Notes: generated by a model from the sequence alone, not told the origin. Positions 40,329-51,888 are shown, numbered from the stretch's first letter. The stretch is 64,000 bases of DNA from JACCVL01 sp963695375 (GCA_963695375.1 OY968767.1:2232001-2296000), one strand, 5' to 3'. Translations and numbers: made by a program.

Positions 40329-41150
40329 ATGGAGTGGCTGCAGGCCACCCTGCTCGGCGTGCTGCAGGGGCTGACCGAGTTCCTGCCGATCTCCTCGTCC
40401 GCGCACCTGCGGATCTTCCCCGAGCTGTTCGGCTGGGGTGACCCGGGCGCCGCGTTCACCGCGGTGGTGCAGATCGGCACCGAGGTCGCGGTGCTCTGGT
40501 ACTTCCGCGCCGACATCCTGCGGATCGCGGGTGCGTGGTTGCGGTCGCTGTGGGACCCGGCCTGGCGCGGCCACCGCGACACCCTGATGGGGTGGTACGT
40601 CATCGTCGGCTCGGTGCCGATCGTGCTGCTCGGCATCACGTTCAAGGACGTCATCGAGCAGGACCTGCGCAGCCTGTGGATCGTCGCGTCGACGCTGGTC
40701 GGCCTCGGCCTCGTGCTCGGCCTCGCCGAGTACGTCGGCCGGCGGACCCGACCGATCGAGTCACTCGACCTCCGCTCGGCGGTCCTGCTCGGCCTGGCCC
40801 AGGCGGCCGCGCTGGTGCCCGGCGTGTCCCGCTCGGGCGCGACCATCAGCATGGGCCTCTATCTCGGCTTCGAGCGGGAGGCGGCCACCCGGTTCGCGTT
40901 CCTGCTCGCCATCCCCGCCGTCGTCGGCGCCGGCGTGTTCGAGCTGCAGGCGGCGGTCGGGGAGGACAACCCCTACACGCCGGCGCAGACGCTGGTGGCC
41001 ACGGTGGTGGCGTTCGGCATCGGCTACGCGAGCATCGCCTGGCTGCTGCGCTACGTCGCCACCCGGTCCTACACCCCGTTCGTCGTCTACCGGGTGCTGC
41101 TCGGCAGCTCGGTGCTGCTGCTGCTGTGGGCCGGGGTGCTCACCCCCTGA
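40329..41150 (+). CDS. uppP: Undecaprenyl-diphosphatase UppP (BacA)
   Basis: The 273-residue integral membrane protein dephosphorylates undecaprenyl diphosphate, recycling the lipid carrier for peptidoglycan, and can confer bacitracin resistance. Both signature regions are intact: LTEFLPISSSAHL (about 15-27, with the E-x-x-x-E/S-S-S motif) and PGVSRSGATIS (about 163-173). About eight membrane segments are seen, the usual length for the family. It begins 4 bp after the F420-type gene. In mycobacteria uppP also lies upstream of the PGAM-DUF3090-mshC genes. Confidence 0.95.
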   Translation: MEWLQATLLGVLQGLTEFLPISSSAHLRIFPELFGWGDPGAAFTAVVQIGTEVAVLWYFRADILRIAGAWLRSLWDPAWRGHRDTLMGWYVIVGSVPIVLLGITFKDVIEQDLRSLWIVASTLVGLGLVLGLAEYVGRRTRPIESLDLRSAVLLGLAQAAALVPGVSRSGATISMGLYLGFEREAATRFAFLLAIPAVVGAGVFELQAAVGEDNPYTPAQTLVATVVAFGIGYASIAWLLRYVATRSYTPFVVYRVLLGSSVLLLLWAGVLTP

Positions 41151-41180
41151 CCGCGGCCGGTCAGAGCCAGGTGAGCCGGG

Positions 41181-42164
41181 TCAGAGCCAGCCGGACCGCT
41201 TGAACGCCCGCCAGAGGCCGTACGAGAGCGCGACCATCCCGCCGAGGACCAGCGGGTAGCCGAACGTCCAGTGCAGCTCCGGCATCTCGTCGAAGTTCAT
41301 CCCGTAGATGCTCGCGATCAGCGTGGGGGCGAGGAACAGCGCCGCCCAGGCGGAGATCTTGCGCACGTCGTCGTTCTGCTGCACCGAGATTCGGGCGAGA
41401 TGGGCGGACAGCACGTTGTCCAGCAGGTGGTCGAGGGCGTCGACGGTCTCGCCGACCCGGGCGACGTGGTCGGCGACGTCGCGGAAGAACGGTGCGGCGT
41501 CCTCGTCCACCTCGGGGGCCTCGGCGTGCACCAGCCGGCTCATCGGCTCCCGCAGCGGCTGCACCGCGCGCCGCGCCTCCAGCAGCTCGCGCTTCAGCCG
41601 ATAGATCCGCTCCGAGTCCCGCGACCTGGTGTCGGAGAAGGAGAACACCGACCGCTCCACCTCGTCGACGTCCAGCTCCAGCTCGTCGACCACGTCGGCA
41701 TAGCGGTCGACGATGCCGTCCAGCACGGCGTGCAGGCCCGCGACCGGTCCGTGGCCGAGCTTCTCCACATGCGACTCGGCGGACCGGCGCATCGGCTCGA
41801 GGCCGCGCCCCTGCCCGTGCCGGACCGTCACCAGGTAGTCGGGCCCCAGGAAGATCGACACCTCACCGGTCTGCACGTCGTCGTCCCCGGCGTAGGTGAG
41901 CGTCTTGAGCACGACGAAGAGCACGTCGCCGTAGCTCTCCATCTTCGGCCGCTGGTGGGCGTTGACCGCGTCCTCGACCGCCAACGGGTGCAGCTGGAGC
42001 GCTTCGGCGTAGCCCTGCAGCTCGGCCGCTTCCGGCTCGTACAGACCGAGCCACAAGAACCCGCCGGACTGGCGCACCGCCTCGCGGGCCGCGAGCACGT
42101 CTTCCCGGTGGGTCGGCTCGTCGACGCGTTCGCCGCTCCGGTACACCGCGCAGTCGATGATCAC
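41181..42164 (-). CDS. corA: CorA-family magnesium/cobalt transporter
   Basis: The 327-residue protein has a large N-terminal cytosolic domain with long helices (about 130-250). Two C-terminal membrane segments follow, the first ending in the selectivity motif GMNFDEMPE (Y-G-M-N, about 288-296). A positively charged C-terminus, RAFKRSGWL, is typical. It forms a pentameric channel for Mg2+ or Co2+. The GTG start at 42164 is preceded six bases upstream by GACAAT. A 10-bp duplication (41161-41170 and 41181-41190) spans its stop codon. Confidence 0.93.
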   Translation of the reverse strand: MIIDCAVYRSGERVDEPTHREDVLAAREAVRQSGGFLWLGLYEPEAAELQGYAEALQLHPLAVEDAVNAHQRPKMESYGDVLFVVLKTLTYAGDDDVQTGEVSIFLGPDYLVTVRHGQGRGLEPMRRSAESHVEKLGHGPVAGLHAVLDGIVDRYADVVDELELDVDEVERSVFSFSDTRSRDSERIYRLKRELLEARRAVQPLREPMSRLVHAEAPEVDEDAAPFFRDVADHVARVGETVDALDHLLDNVLSAHLARISVQQNDDVRKISAWAALFLAPTLIASIYGMNFDEMPELHWTFGYPLVLGGMVALSYGLWRAFKRSGWL

Positions 42165-42170
42165 CGGCCC

Positions 42171-42176
42171 ATTGTC
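42171..42176 (-). promoter_or_regulatory. -10 box of corA
   Basis: GACAAT on the minus strand followed by six bases and GTG 42164. It faces the divergent TACGCT box of the phosphatase gene, only 17 bp away. Confidence 0.5.
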
Positions 42177-42193
42177 GGGGACGCGGCGCCGCC

Positions 42194-42199
42194 TACGCT
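42194..42199 (+). promoter_or_regulatory. -10 box of the PGAM-DUF3090-SCO1664 gene cluster
   Basis: TACGCT followed by six bases (GGACCG-type) and GTG 42206. Confidence 0.55.
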
Positions 42200-42205
42200 G
42201 GACCG

Positions 42206-42940
42206 GTGCCCACGCTCGTGCTGGTCCGCCACGGTCGGACCGCCGCCAACGCCGCCGCGGTGCTGGCCGGCCGAAGTCCCGGCGTCGTCCTGGACGACGC
42301 GGGTCGGGACCAGGCTCGGCGGCTGGGCGACCGGCTGGCGGCGGTGCCGCTGGCCCGCGTCGTCAGCAGCCCGCTCGAGCGCACCGTCGAGACCGGGCGG
42401 ATCGTGTTGCGCGGCCGATCCGACGGGCTGCGGCTGCGCCGCGACCGTGGCCTGCTGGAGTGCGGCTACGGCGCGTGGACCGGCCGTCCGCTCCGGGAGC
42501 TGGCGAAGGACCCGCTGTGGAAGGTGGTGCAGACGCACCCCAGCGCGGTGACCTTCCCCGGGGGCGAGGCCATGCCGGACATGCAGCACCGCGCGGTGAC
42601 AGCGGTGCGCCGCCACGACCGGGAGGTCGCCGACGAGCACGGGCCGGACGCGGTGTGGGTGGCGATCAGCCACGCCGACGTCATCAAGGCCGTGCTCGCC
42701 GACGCGCTCGGCCTGCATCTCGACCAGTTCCAGCGGATCGTGGTCGACCCGGCGTCGGTCAGCGTGGTGCGCTACACCGCGCAGCGGCCGTTCGTCCTGC
42801 ACGTCAACGACCACGGCAGCGATCTGTCCAGCCTTCGGCCCGCCCCCCGCCGGGGCCGCCGCAAGCGCGGTGCGCGGGCGGCCGACTCCGAGGCGGTGCC
42901 CGGCGGTGGCGCAGGGCCGGCGACCGGCCGCTCGGCATAG
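42206..42940 (+). CDS. Histidine phosphatase (phosphoglycerate mutase-like, MSMEG_4193 type)
   Basis: The 244-residue histidine phosphatase carries LVLVRHGRT (about 4-12; catalytic R-H-G), SSPLERTVET (about 54-63), the catalytic acid region LLECGYGAWTGR and the second histidine in WVAISHADVIKAVLAD. A C-terminal tail rich in R, K and A follows. The gene stands first in the conserved set before DUF3090, SCO1664 family and mshC, so a link to this pathway is suspected but its substrate is unknown. Confidence 0.87.
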   Translation: MPTLVLVRHGRTAANAAAVLAGRSPGVVLDDAGRDQARRLGDRLAAVPLARVVSSPLERTVETGRIVLRGRSDGLRLRRDRGLLECGYGAWTGRPLRELAKDPLWKVVQTHPSAVTFPGGEAMPDMQHRAVTAVRRHDREVADEHGPDAVWVAISHADVIKAVLADALGLHLDQFQRIVVDPASVSVVRYTAQRPFVLHVNDHGSDLSSLRPAPRRGRRKRGARAADSEAVPGGGAGPATGRSA

Positions 42941-42943
42941 GGT
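42938..42943 (+). promoter_or_regulatory. -10 box of the DUF3090 gene
   Basis: TAGGGT overlaps the stop codon of the phosphatase gene and lies six bases before ATG 42950. DUF3090 thus has its own leaderless start even inside the cluster. Confidence 0.5.
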
Positions 42944-42949
42944 CGCGCC

Positions 42950-43522
42950 ATGCTCGTCCACCGGCACGACCCGCCCGACCGATTCGTGGTCGGCACCGTC
43001 GGCGAGCCCGGCGGGCGGACCTTTTTCCTGCAGGCCAGGTCGGGTCGGCTGGTCACCAGCGTGTCGTTGGAGAAGGAGCAGGTGGCGATCCTCTCCGAGC
43101 GGATCGGGGTGCTGCTGGACGAGCTCGCCCGCACCGGCGACCTGGCCGACGGCGTCGAGGCCGGCGCCGGCGCACCCGATGTCGACCCGCTGGAGCAACC
43201 GCTGGTGGACGAGTTCCGGGTCGGCACGATGACCCTGTCCTGGGACGCCGACGACCAGCGGGTGGTGATCGAGGCGTTCCCGGTGGGGGAGGAGGACGCG
43301 GAGCCGGGGGACAGCGAGACCGACGAGTCGGCCACCGAGTCGCCGACGGCCTCCGAGGTCTTCGTCGTGCGGCTGCCGCCCGACGCGGCGCGCGCGTTCG
43401 TGGATCGGGCCGAGTCGGTGGTCTCGGCCGGCCGGCCACCGTGCCCCTTCTGCGGCCAGCCGCTCGACCCCGCGGGGCACCTGTGCCCGCGGTCCAACGG
43501 GTACAAGCGGGTCGGCAGTTGA
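42950..43522 (+). CDS. DUF3090 family protein
   Basis: The 190-residue protein has the DUF3090 pattern: DRFVVGTVGEPGGRTFFLQARSG at the start, FRVGTMTLSWD in the middle and the C-terminal zinc-ribbon-like CPFCGQPLDPAGHLCPRSNGYKR. An acidic insert (about 113-140, EEDAEPGDSETDESATESPT) separates the halves. The family is restricted to actinobacteria and is encoded beside mshC. Function unknown. The downstream gene starts at the overlapping TTGA. Confidence 0.88.
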   Translation: MLVHRHDPPDRFVVGTVGEPGGRTFFLQARSGRLVTSVSLEKEQVAILSERIGVLLDELARTGDLADGVEAGAGAPDVDPLEQPLVDEFRVGTMTLSWDADDQRVVIEAFPVGEEDAEPGDSETDESATESPTASEVFVVRLPPDAARAFVDRAESVVSAGRPPCPFCGQPLDPAGHLCPRSNGYKRVGS

Positions 43523-44346
43523 CCGGACCCGCCCCGCTCCCGTCCTCGGACGAGGCCACCGTCCGCGAGTGCCTCGCCCACGGGACGCTCGAGATCGACG
43601 GCCGGGTGCTGCCCGCGTCGAACGCCACCTTCGTCGGTGAGATGACCCTGGCCGGGCACAGCCTGCGCTGCGTCTACAAACCGGTCCGCGGGGAGCGACC
43701 GTTGTGGGACTTCCCGTCCGGCACGCTGGCCGCTCGCGAGGTCGCCGCCTACGAGGTGTCGCACCGGGTCGGGTGGGACGTCGTCCCCACCACCGTGCTC
43801 GGTGACGGGCCGTTCGGACCGGGGATGGTCCAGGAGTGGCTGGAGGTGGACGGGGACGAGGACGATCTCGTCGACCTGGTCCCGGAGGGGCAGGTCCCCG
43901 CCGGCTGGCTGCACGTGCTGGACGCCTGGGACGCGGCGGAACGACCGGTGTCGCTCGTGCACGCCGACCTGCCGGCGCTGCGCCGGATGGCGGTGTTCGA
44001 CGCGGTGATCAACAACGCCGATCGCAAGGCCGGGCACCTGCTGCCCGCGGCGGGAACCGTTCACGGCTGCGACCACGGGCTGAGCTTCCACGTCGACGTC
44101 AAGCTGCGCAGCGTGTTGTGGGGCTGGGCGGGGGGCCGGCTGGACGACGGTGACCTGGAGCCGGTGCAGCGGTTGCTGGCGTGCCTCGACGAGGACCGGC
44201 CCAGCCGGCTCCGGACGCTCCTGGCCGACCTGCTCAGCGGGCAGGAGGTCGACCGGCTGCGCTCCCGACTGCGGGAGCTGACCCGGAACCGGCGGTTCCC
44301 GTTGCCGCCGAGTGGCTGGCGCGCGGTGCCCTGGCCGATCTTCTGA
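43519..44346 (+). CDS. SCO1664 family protein (PI3/PI4-kinase-like fold)
   Basis: The 275-residue protein matches the SCO1664/TIGR03843 family. GEMTLAGHSLRCVYKPVRGERPLWDFPSG (about 38-66) resembles the lysine-bearing N-lobe of phosphatidylinositol-kinase-like proteins. AVFDAVINNADRKAGHLL ... CDHGLSFH (about 157-190) has the D-x-x-x-N-N-x-D-R-K and C-D-H-G catalytic-loop and metal-loop pattern. Activity is not established. The only plausible start is TTG 43519, overlapping the DUF3090 stop (TTGA), since no ATG or GTG occurs before the conserved region. Confidence 0.82.
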   Translation: MTGPAPLPSSDEATVRECLAHGTLEIDGRVLPASNATFVGEMTLAGHSLRCVYKPVRGERPLWDFPSGTLAAREVAAYEVSHRVGWDVVPTTVLGDGPFGPGMVQEWLEVDGDEDDLVDLVPEGQVPAGWLHVLDAWDAAERPVSLVHADLPALRRMAVFDAVINNADRKAGHLLPAAGTVHGCDHGLSFHVDVKLRSVLWGWAGGRLDDGDLEPVQRLLACLDEDRPSRLRTLLADLLSGQEVDRLRSRLRELTRNRRFPLPPSGWRAVPWPIF

Positions 44347-44356
44347 CCCGCGCGGT

Positions 44357-44362
44357 TAGGGT
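44357..44362 (+). promoter_or_regulatory. -10 box of mshC
   Basis: TAGGGT followed by TCCCGGC and ATG 44370, 10 bp after the SCO1664 stop codon. Confidence 0.55.
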
Positions 44363-44369
44363 TCCCGGC

Positions 44370-45680
44370 ATGCGCGCGTGGAGGTGTCCGGCCGTCCCCG
44401 CGCTGGCCGCTTCCGGGCTCGGGCACGGACCCGCCCCGGTGGTGCACGACACCGCCCGCGACGGTCCGGCTCGCCTCGATCCGCCCGGGCGGGCCCGGCT
44501 GTACGTCTGCGGCATCACGCCCTACGACGCCACCCATCTCGGCCACGCGGCGACCTACGTCGCCTTCGACCTGCTGCAGCGGGTGTGGCGGGACGCCGGC
44601 CTGGAGGTCAGCTACACCCAGAACGTCACCGACATCGACGACCCGCTGCTGGAGCGGGCCACCCGCGACGGCGTGCACTGGCGCGACCTGGCCGAGCGGG
44701 AGGTGCAGCTGTTCCGCTCCGACATGGAGGCCCTGCGGGTGCTGCCGCCGGACCACTACACCGGCGTGGTGGAGTCCATGGACCTGGTCGTGGACGTCAT
44801 CGACCGGCTGCACCAGGCAGGGGCGACGTACCTCGTGGACGGCGACGTGTACTTCAGCGTGCACACCGACGATGACTTCGGGAAGGTCAGCGGGCTGGAC
44901 GCCGCGCGGATGCGGGAGCTGTTCGCCGAGCGCGGCGGCGACCCCGACCGGCCCGGCAAGCGGGACCCGCTGGACTGGCTGCTCTGGCGTGCCGAGCGGC
45001 CCGGCGAGCCGGCGTGGGACTCGCCGCTCGGGCGCGGCCGGCCGGGCTGGCACGTGGAGTGCTCGGCGATGGCGGTGCGGCATCTCGGGATGGGGTTCGA
45101 GGTGCAGGGAGGCGGCAGCGACCTGATCTTCCCGCACCACGAGATGTCGGCCGCGGAGGCGCAGGTGGCCTTCGCCGCGCGGCCGTTCGCGCAGGCGTAC
45201 GTCCACGCCGGGATGGTCGGACTCGGCGGAGAGAAGATGAGCAAGTCGCGGGGCAACCTCGTGCTCGTCTCCCGGCTGCGCGAGGACGGCGCGGACCCGA
45301 TGGCGATCCGGCTGGCACTGCTCGCCCAGCACTACCGGCGGGACTGGCAGTGGACCGGGGAGTCGCTGCCCTCGGCGGTGACCCGGTTGGCCCGCTGGCG
45401 GGCAGCGGCGCACGGTGCCGACGGGGCACGCGCCTTCGTCGCCGCCGGACCGGTGGTGGACCGGATCCGGACCGCCCTCGCGGACGACCTCGACGCACCG
45501 GCCGCCCTGGCCGTGGTCGACGACTGGGCCGAGGCGGTGCTCACCGGACGAGACGACGACGGGGCCGGCGATTCCGGCGATGCGGGCGATGCGGGCGATG
45601 CCAGCGATGCGGGCGACGTGGTGAGCGCGGCGCGGTCGGTGTCGCTCGCGGTGGACGCGCTGCTCGGGGTAGCGCTGTGA
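44370..45680 (+). CDS. mshC: Cysteine--1-D-myo-inosityl 2-amino-2-deoxy-alpha-D-glucopyranoside ligase
   Basis: The 436-residue class I aminoacyl-tRNA-synthetase-like ligase joins cysteine to GlcN-Ins in mycothiol synthesis. HIGH-equivalent HLGH is at 56-59, the cysteine-site YVCGITPYD precedes it, zinc-site WHVECS and HHEMSAAEAQ follow, and KMSKS is at 289-293. It lacks the anticodon-binding domain of CysRS, which with the N-terminal MRAWRCPAVPAL distinguishes MshC. A 9-bp repeat near the 3' end inserts a GDA-type stretch at residues 400-416. TAGGGT at 44357 gives a leaderless start. Confidence 0.95.
   Translation: MRAWRCPAVPALAASGLGHGPAPVVHDTARDGPARLDPPGRARLYVCGITPYDATHLGHAATYVAFDLLQRVWRDAGLEVSYTQNVTDIDDPLLERATRDGVHWRDLAEREVQLFRSDMEALRVLPPDHYTGVVESMDLVVDVIDRLHQAGATYLVDGDVYFSVHTDDDFGKVSGLDAARMRELFAERGGDPDRPGKRDPLDWLLWRAERPGEPAWDSPLGRGRPGWHVECSAMAVRHLGMGFEVQGGGSDLIFPHHEMSAAEAQVAFAARPFAQAYVHAGMVGLGGEKMSKSRGNLVLVSRLREDGADPMAIRLALLAQHYRRDWQWTGESLPSAVTRLARWRAAAHGADGARAFVAAGPVVDRIRTALADDLDAPAALAVVDDWAEAVLTGRDDDGAGDSGDAGDAGDASDAGDVVSAARSVSLAVDALLGVAL
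45567..45617 (+). repeat. In-frame 9-bp repeat within mshC
   Basis: Five and two-thirds units of GGCGATGCG-type sequence (variants TCC, GCC, AGC) encode G-D-S/A repeats at MshC residues 400-416, in the C-terminal helical domain. All units stay in frame. Repeat-number change would alter loop length without breaking the protein. Confidence 0.9.
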
Positions 45681-45682
45681 GC

Positions 45683-46540
45683 TTATCCGGGGTCGGCGTC
45701 CCGCTGCCGCCGCCGCAGGTAGCGCTCGAACTCCCGGGCGATGGCGTCCCCACTGGCCTCCGGCAGCTCGGTGGTGTCCATCGCCGCTTCGAGGGTCTGC
45801 ACGTACTCCGCGACGTCGGCGTTCTCGTTGGCCAGTTCGTCGACGCCGCGCTCCCACGCGCGGGCCTCCTCGGCCAGCTCGGTGACGTCGACCGGGACGT
45901 CCAGCAGGTCCTCCAGCCGCCCGAGCAGCGCCAGCGTCGCCTTGGGGCACGGCGAGCGGTCGACGTATTCGGGCACCGCGGCCCACAGCGACAGGCTGGG
46001 CATGTCCACCTCGGCGCACAGGTCGTGCAGCACGCCGGTGATCCCGGTGGGGCCGGCGTAGGTCGTCGGCTGCAGCCCCAGCCGGGCGCTCAGCTCCGGG
46101 TCGCTGACCGATCCGGACACCGGCACCGGCCGAGTGTGCGGGACGTCCGCGGACAGCGCACCGAGCGAGACCATCAATCGCACGCCGAGGCCCTCCGCCA
46201 CGTCCAGGATCTCCGCGCAGAACTGCCGCCAGCGCATGTTCGGCTCCGGGCCGCGCAGCAGCACCAGGTCTCGCTCGCTGCCCTCGGGCCGGGCGACGTA
46301 GACCCGGGTGGTGGGCCACGTCACCACCCGGATGCCCTCGGGGGTGAGGCCCACGTGCGGCCGGTTGAACTGGAAGTCGTAGTAGTCCTCCGGGTCCAGC
46401 TCGAGCACCAGCTCGGCGTCCCACTGCTCGATCAGCTGGTCCACCGTGGCCGAGGCCGCGTCCGCGGCGTCGTTCCACCCGGCGAAGGCCGCGATGAGGA
46501 CCGGGTCGACCAGGTCGCCTCGCCCCTCCAGGTCGCTCAT
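45683..46540 (-). CDS. PAC2 family protein
   Basis: The 285-residue protein is related to the proteasome assembly chaperone PAC2. Recognisable parts are PVLIAAFAGWNDAADAAS (about 13-30), YYDFQFNRPHV, the conserved LLRGPEPNMRWRQF (about 94-107), SLGALSADVPHTRPVPV, and the acidic C-terminal helix. Its role in actinobacteria is not proven, though it lies in the same neighbourhood as mpa and dop. ATG 46540 is preceded six bases upstream by TAGGCT. It is convergent with mshC (2-bp gap) and divergent from metH. Confidence 0.87.
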   Translation of the reverse strand: MSDLEGRGDLVDPVLIAAFAGWNDAADAASATVDQLIEQWDAELVLELDPEDYYDFQFNRPHVGLTPEGIRVVTWPTTRVYVARPEGSERDLVLLRGPEPNMRWRQFCAEILDVAEGLGVRLMVSLGALSADVPHTRPVPVSGSVSDPELSARLGLQPTTYAGPTGITGVLHDLCAEVDMPSLSLWAAVPEYVDRSPCPKATLALLGRLEDLLDVPVDVTELAEEARAWERGVDELANENADVAEYVQTLEAAMDTTELPEASGDAIAREFERYLRRRQRDADPG

Positions 46541-46546
46541 CCAGCC

Positions 46547-46552
46547 AGCCTA
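46547..46552 (-). promoter_or_regulatory. -10 box of the PAC2 gene
   Basis: TAGGCT on the minus strand followed by GGCTGG and the ATG. Confidence 0.55.
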
Positions 46553-46648
46553 CGGCCGGGGCGGGTCAGACCGGTGCGGCGCCCTCGGAGGTGCCGGGCG
46601 CCTGACCAGCATCCGGGCGGCGCGTCCGCCCTCCGGACGGATCCGACC

Positions 46649-46654
46649 TAGGCT
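46649..46654 (+). promoter_or_regulatory. -10 box of metH
   Basis: TAGGCT followed by GAGGTCC and GTG 46662. The leaderless start leaves no room for a cobalamin riboswitch between promoter and coding region. Confidence 0.55.
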
Positions 46655-46661
46655 GAGGTCC

Positions 46662-50144
<3,483 letters not shown>

Positions 50145-50215
50145 GCTCCGCGTCGGTGCTGCGGTCGTGACCGACTCGTGACGCGGCGGTGCTTCCGTGT
50201 CTTCTCGCACCCGGT

Positions 50216-50221
50216 TAGGGT
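50216..50221 (+). promoter_or_regulatory. -10 box of the peptide ABC importer operon
   Basis: TAGGGT lies 45 bp before the first gene, so unlike its neighbours this transcript has a 5' leader and a Shine-Dalgarno (GAGAGGTG). Confidence 0.45.
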
Positions 50222-50228
50222 CCGAGCG

Positions 50229-50245
50229 GGCCAGGCTCTCTGGCC
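50229..50245. promoter_or_regulatory. GGCCAG-N5-CTGGCC dyad at the importer transcription start
   Basis: A perfect 6-bp-arm inverted repeat with a 5-nt loop begins about eight bases after the -10 box, right at the expected +1. It may be an operator or a 5'-end stabilising hairpin in the leader. Confidence 0.5.
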
Positions 50246-50266
50246 AGACGACCCGAGAGGTGACAC

Positions 50267-51844
50267 GTGGTGCGCACTCAATCAGTCACAGCCTTGTTCA
50301 GCGCAGGCCTGCTCGCTGCCAGCCTGGCCGCCTGCGGCAGTGACGACGGCGGCTCCGGCTCGGGGGACGACGCGGCCGCGTCGGGTGAGCCGTGGATCAT
50401 GGGCACCACCGACACGGTGACCGCGCTCGACCCGGCCGGCTCCTACGACCTGGGGTCGTGGACGCTGTCGTACAACCTCTACCAGACCCTGATGACCATC
50501 CCGGCGGGCGAGAACACCCCGCAGCCGGACGCAGCGCAGAGCTGCGACTACGAGGACCCGCAGACCTACACCTGCACGCTGCAGGACGGGCTGACGTTCT
50601 CCAACGGCAACGAGCTCACCTCGAGCGACGTCGCCTTCTCCATCCAGCGCAACATCGACATCGCGAACCCGAACGGCGCGTCGGGGCTGCTGGCCTCGGT
50701 CAAGTCGATCGACACCCCTGACGACACGACCGTGACGTTCAACCTGAGCCGCCCCGACACCACGTTCCAGTTCGTGCTGACCACGGCCACCGCGGCGATC
50801 GTCGACGAGGACACCTTCCCGGCCGACAAGCTGCTGGCCGACGAGGAGGTCATCGGGTCCGGTCCGTTCGTGCTCGACCAGTACAAGTCCGGGGAGCAGG
50901 CGGTGCTGACCGCCAACGAGAGCTACTCCGGAGCGAACGAGCCGCAGTCGCCCCAGGTCTTCGTGCAGTACTTCGCCGAGAGTTCGGCGCTGAAGCTGGC
51001 CGCGCAGGAGAACGAGGTCGACGTCGCCTGGCGCAGCCTCAGCCCGACCGACATCACCGACCTGCAGTCGCAGGACAGCGTCGAGGTCGTCGAGGGTGAG
51101 GGCTCGGAGATCCGGTACTTCGTCTGGCAGCTCGCCAACCCGACAGCCAAGGACGTGGCCGTGCGCCAGGCGGTGGCCCAGCTGATCGATCGCGAGGCGA
51201 TCGCCGAGCGGGCCTACGACGGGACCGTCGACCCGCTGTACTCGATCGTGCCGCCCGGCTTCCCCGGCCAGGTGGACTCGTTCGAGGGCAAGTACGGCGC
51301 GCCCGACGAGGGCAAGGCCGAGCAGCTGCTGTCCGACGCGGGCGTGCAGACCCCGGTCGACCTGACGCTGGGTTACACGCCCACCCACTACGGCCCGAAC
51401 GCGGTCGACGAGGCGTCCGAGCTCGCCGACCAGCTGAACCAGTCCGGGCTGTTCAAGGTCACGCTCGAGGACGCGGAGTGGGAGCAGTACCAGACGCTCT
51501 ACAAGGAGGGCGCCTACGACCTGTTCCAGCTCGGCTGGTTCCCCGACTTCCTGGACGCCGACAACTACCTGTCGCCGTTCATCGTCGACGGCGGGTTCTA
51601 CGAGAACAACTACTCCAACGAGACCGTGAACGACCTGGTCGCGCAGGAGCAGGCCTCGTCCGACCCGGCCGAGCGCGAGGACGTGTTCGGCCAACTCCAG
51701 GACATCGTCGCCGAGGACGTCCCGCTGATCCCGAGCTGGGTCGGCAAGAACGTCGCCGTCGTCGGCCCGGGGATGGAGGGCGTCGAGGACACCCTCGACC
51801 CGGCGTTCATCTTCCGGTACTGGATGGTGAGCAAGTCCGGCTGA
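50267..51844 (+). CDS. Peptide/nickel-type ABC transporter substrate-binding lipoprotein
   Basis: The 525-residue protein has a signal peptide with lipobox LAAC (about 20-23) followed by a G/S/D-rich linker. It then has the family-5 solute-binding fold: TDTVTALDPAGSYDL, YQTLMTIPAG, LQDGLTFSNGNELTSSDVAFSIQRN, GSGPFVLDQYKSGEQAVLTANESY and PLIPSWVGKNVAVV. It delivers di- or oligopeptides (or a similar ligand) to the two permeases encoded downstream. GTG 50267 with GAGAGGTG about 8 nt upstream. A strong hairpin separates it from the permease genes. Confidence 0.93.
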   Translation: MVRTQSVTALFSAGLLAASLAACGSDDGGSGSGDDAAASGEPWIMGTTDTVTALDPAGSYDLGSWTLSYNLYQTLMTIPAGENTPQPDAAQSCDYEDPQTYTCTLQDGLTFSNGNELTSSDVAFSIQRNIDIANPNGASGLLASVKSIDTPDDTTVTFNLSRPDTTFQFVLTTATAAIVDEDTFPADKLLADEEVIGSGPFVLDQYKSGEQAVLTANESYSGANEPQSPQVFVQYFAESSALKLAAQENEVDVAWRSLSPTDITDLQSQDSVEVVEGEGSEIRYFVWQLANPTAKDVAVRQAVAQLIDREAIAERAYDGTVDPLYSIVPPGFPGQVDSFEGKYGAPDEGKAEQLLSDAGVQTPVDLTLGYTPTHYGPNAVDEASELADQLNQSGLFKVTLEDAEWEQYQTLYKEGAYDLFQLGWFPDFLDADNYLSPFIVDGGFYENNYSNETVNDLVAQEQASSDPAEREDVFGQLQDIVAEDVPLIPSWVGKNVAVVGPGMEGVEDTLDPAFIFRYWMVSKSG

Positions 51845-51857
51845 GCCCGAGGTCCGG

Positions 51858-51888
51858 AGGGGGTTCGTCGTTCTACGGCGGACCCCCT
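51858..51888. terminator. 13-bp hairpin between the binding-protein gene and the permease genes
   Basis: The left arm 51858-51870 and right arm 51876-51888 pair over 13 bp (two G-U), with the loop TTCTA. The stem is capped by AGGGGG/CCCCCT. No T-run follows. In such operons a stem here often causes partial termination or protects the 5' part of the mRNA, so that more binding protein than permease is made. Confidence 0.6.

Noticed and set aside
41161..41190. 10-bp duplication TCAGAGCCAG around the corA stop codon
   Set aside because: It is a short local duplication that only repeats the last codons; no further meaning seen.
46446..46661. N-terminal extension of metH
   Set aside because: It is antisense to the PAC2 gene start and its promoter, and the methionine synthase domain begins at GTG 46662 with a proper -10 box.
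46547..46661. Cobalamin riboswitch before metH
   Set aside because: The region is only 121 bp between divergent starts and the -10 box is seven bases from the GTG; no conserved B12-box was seen.
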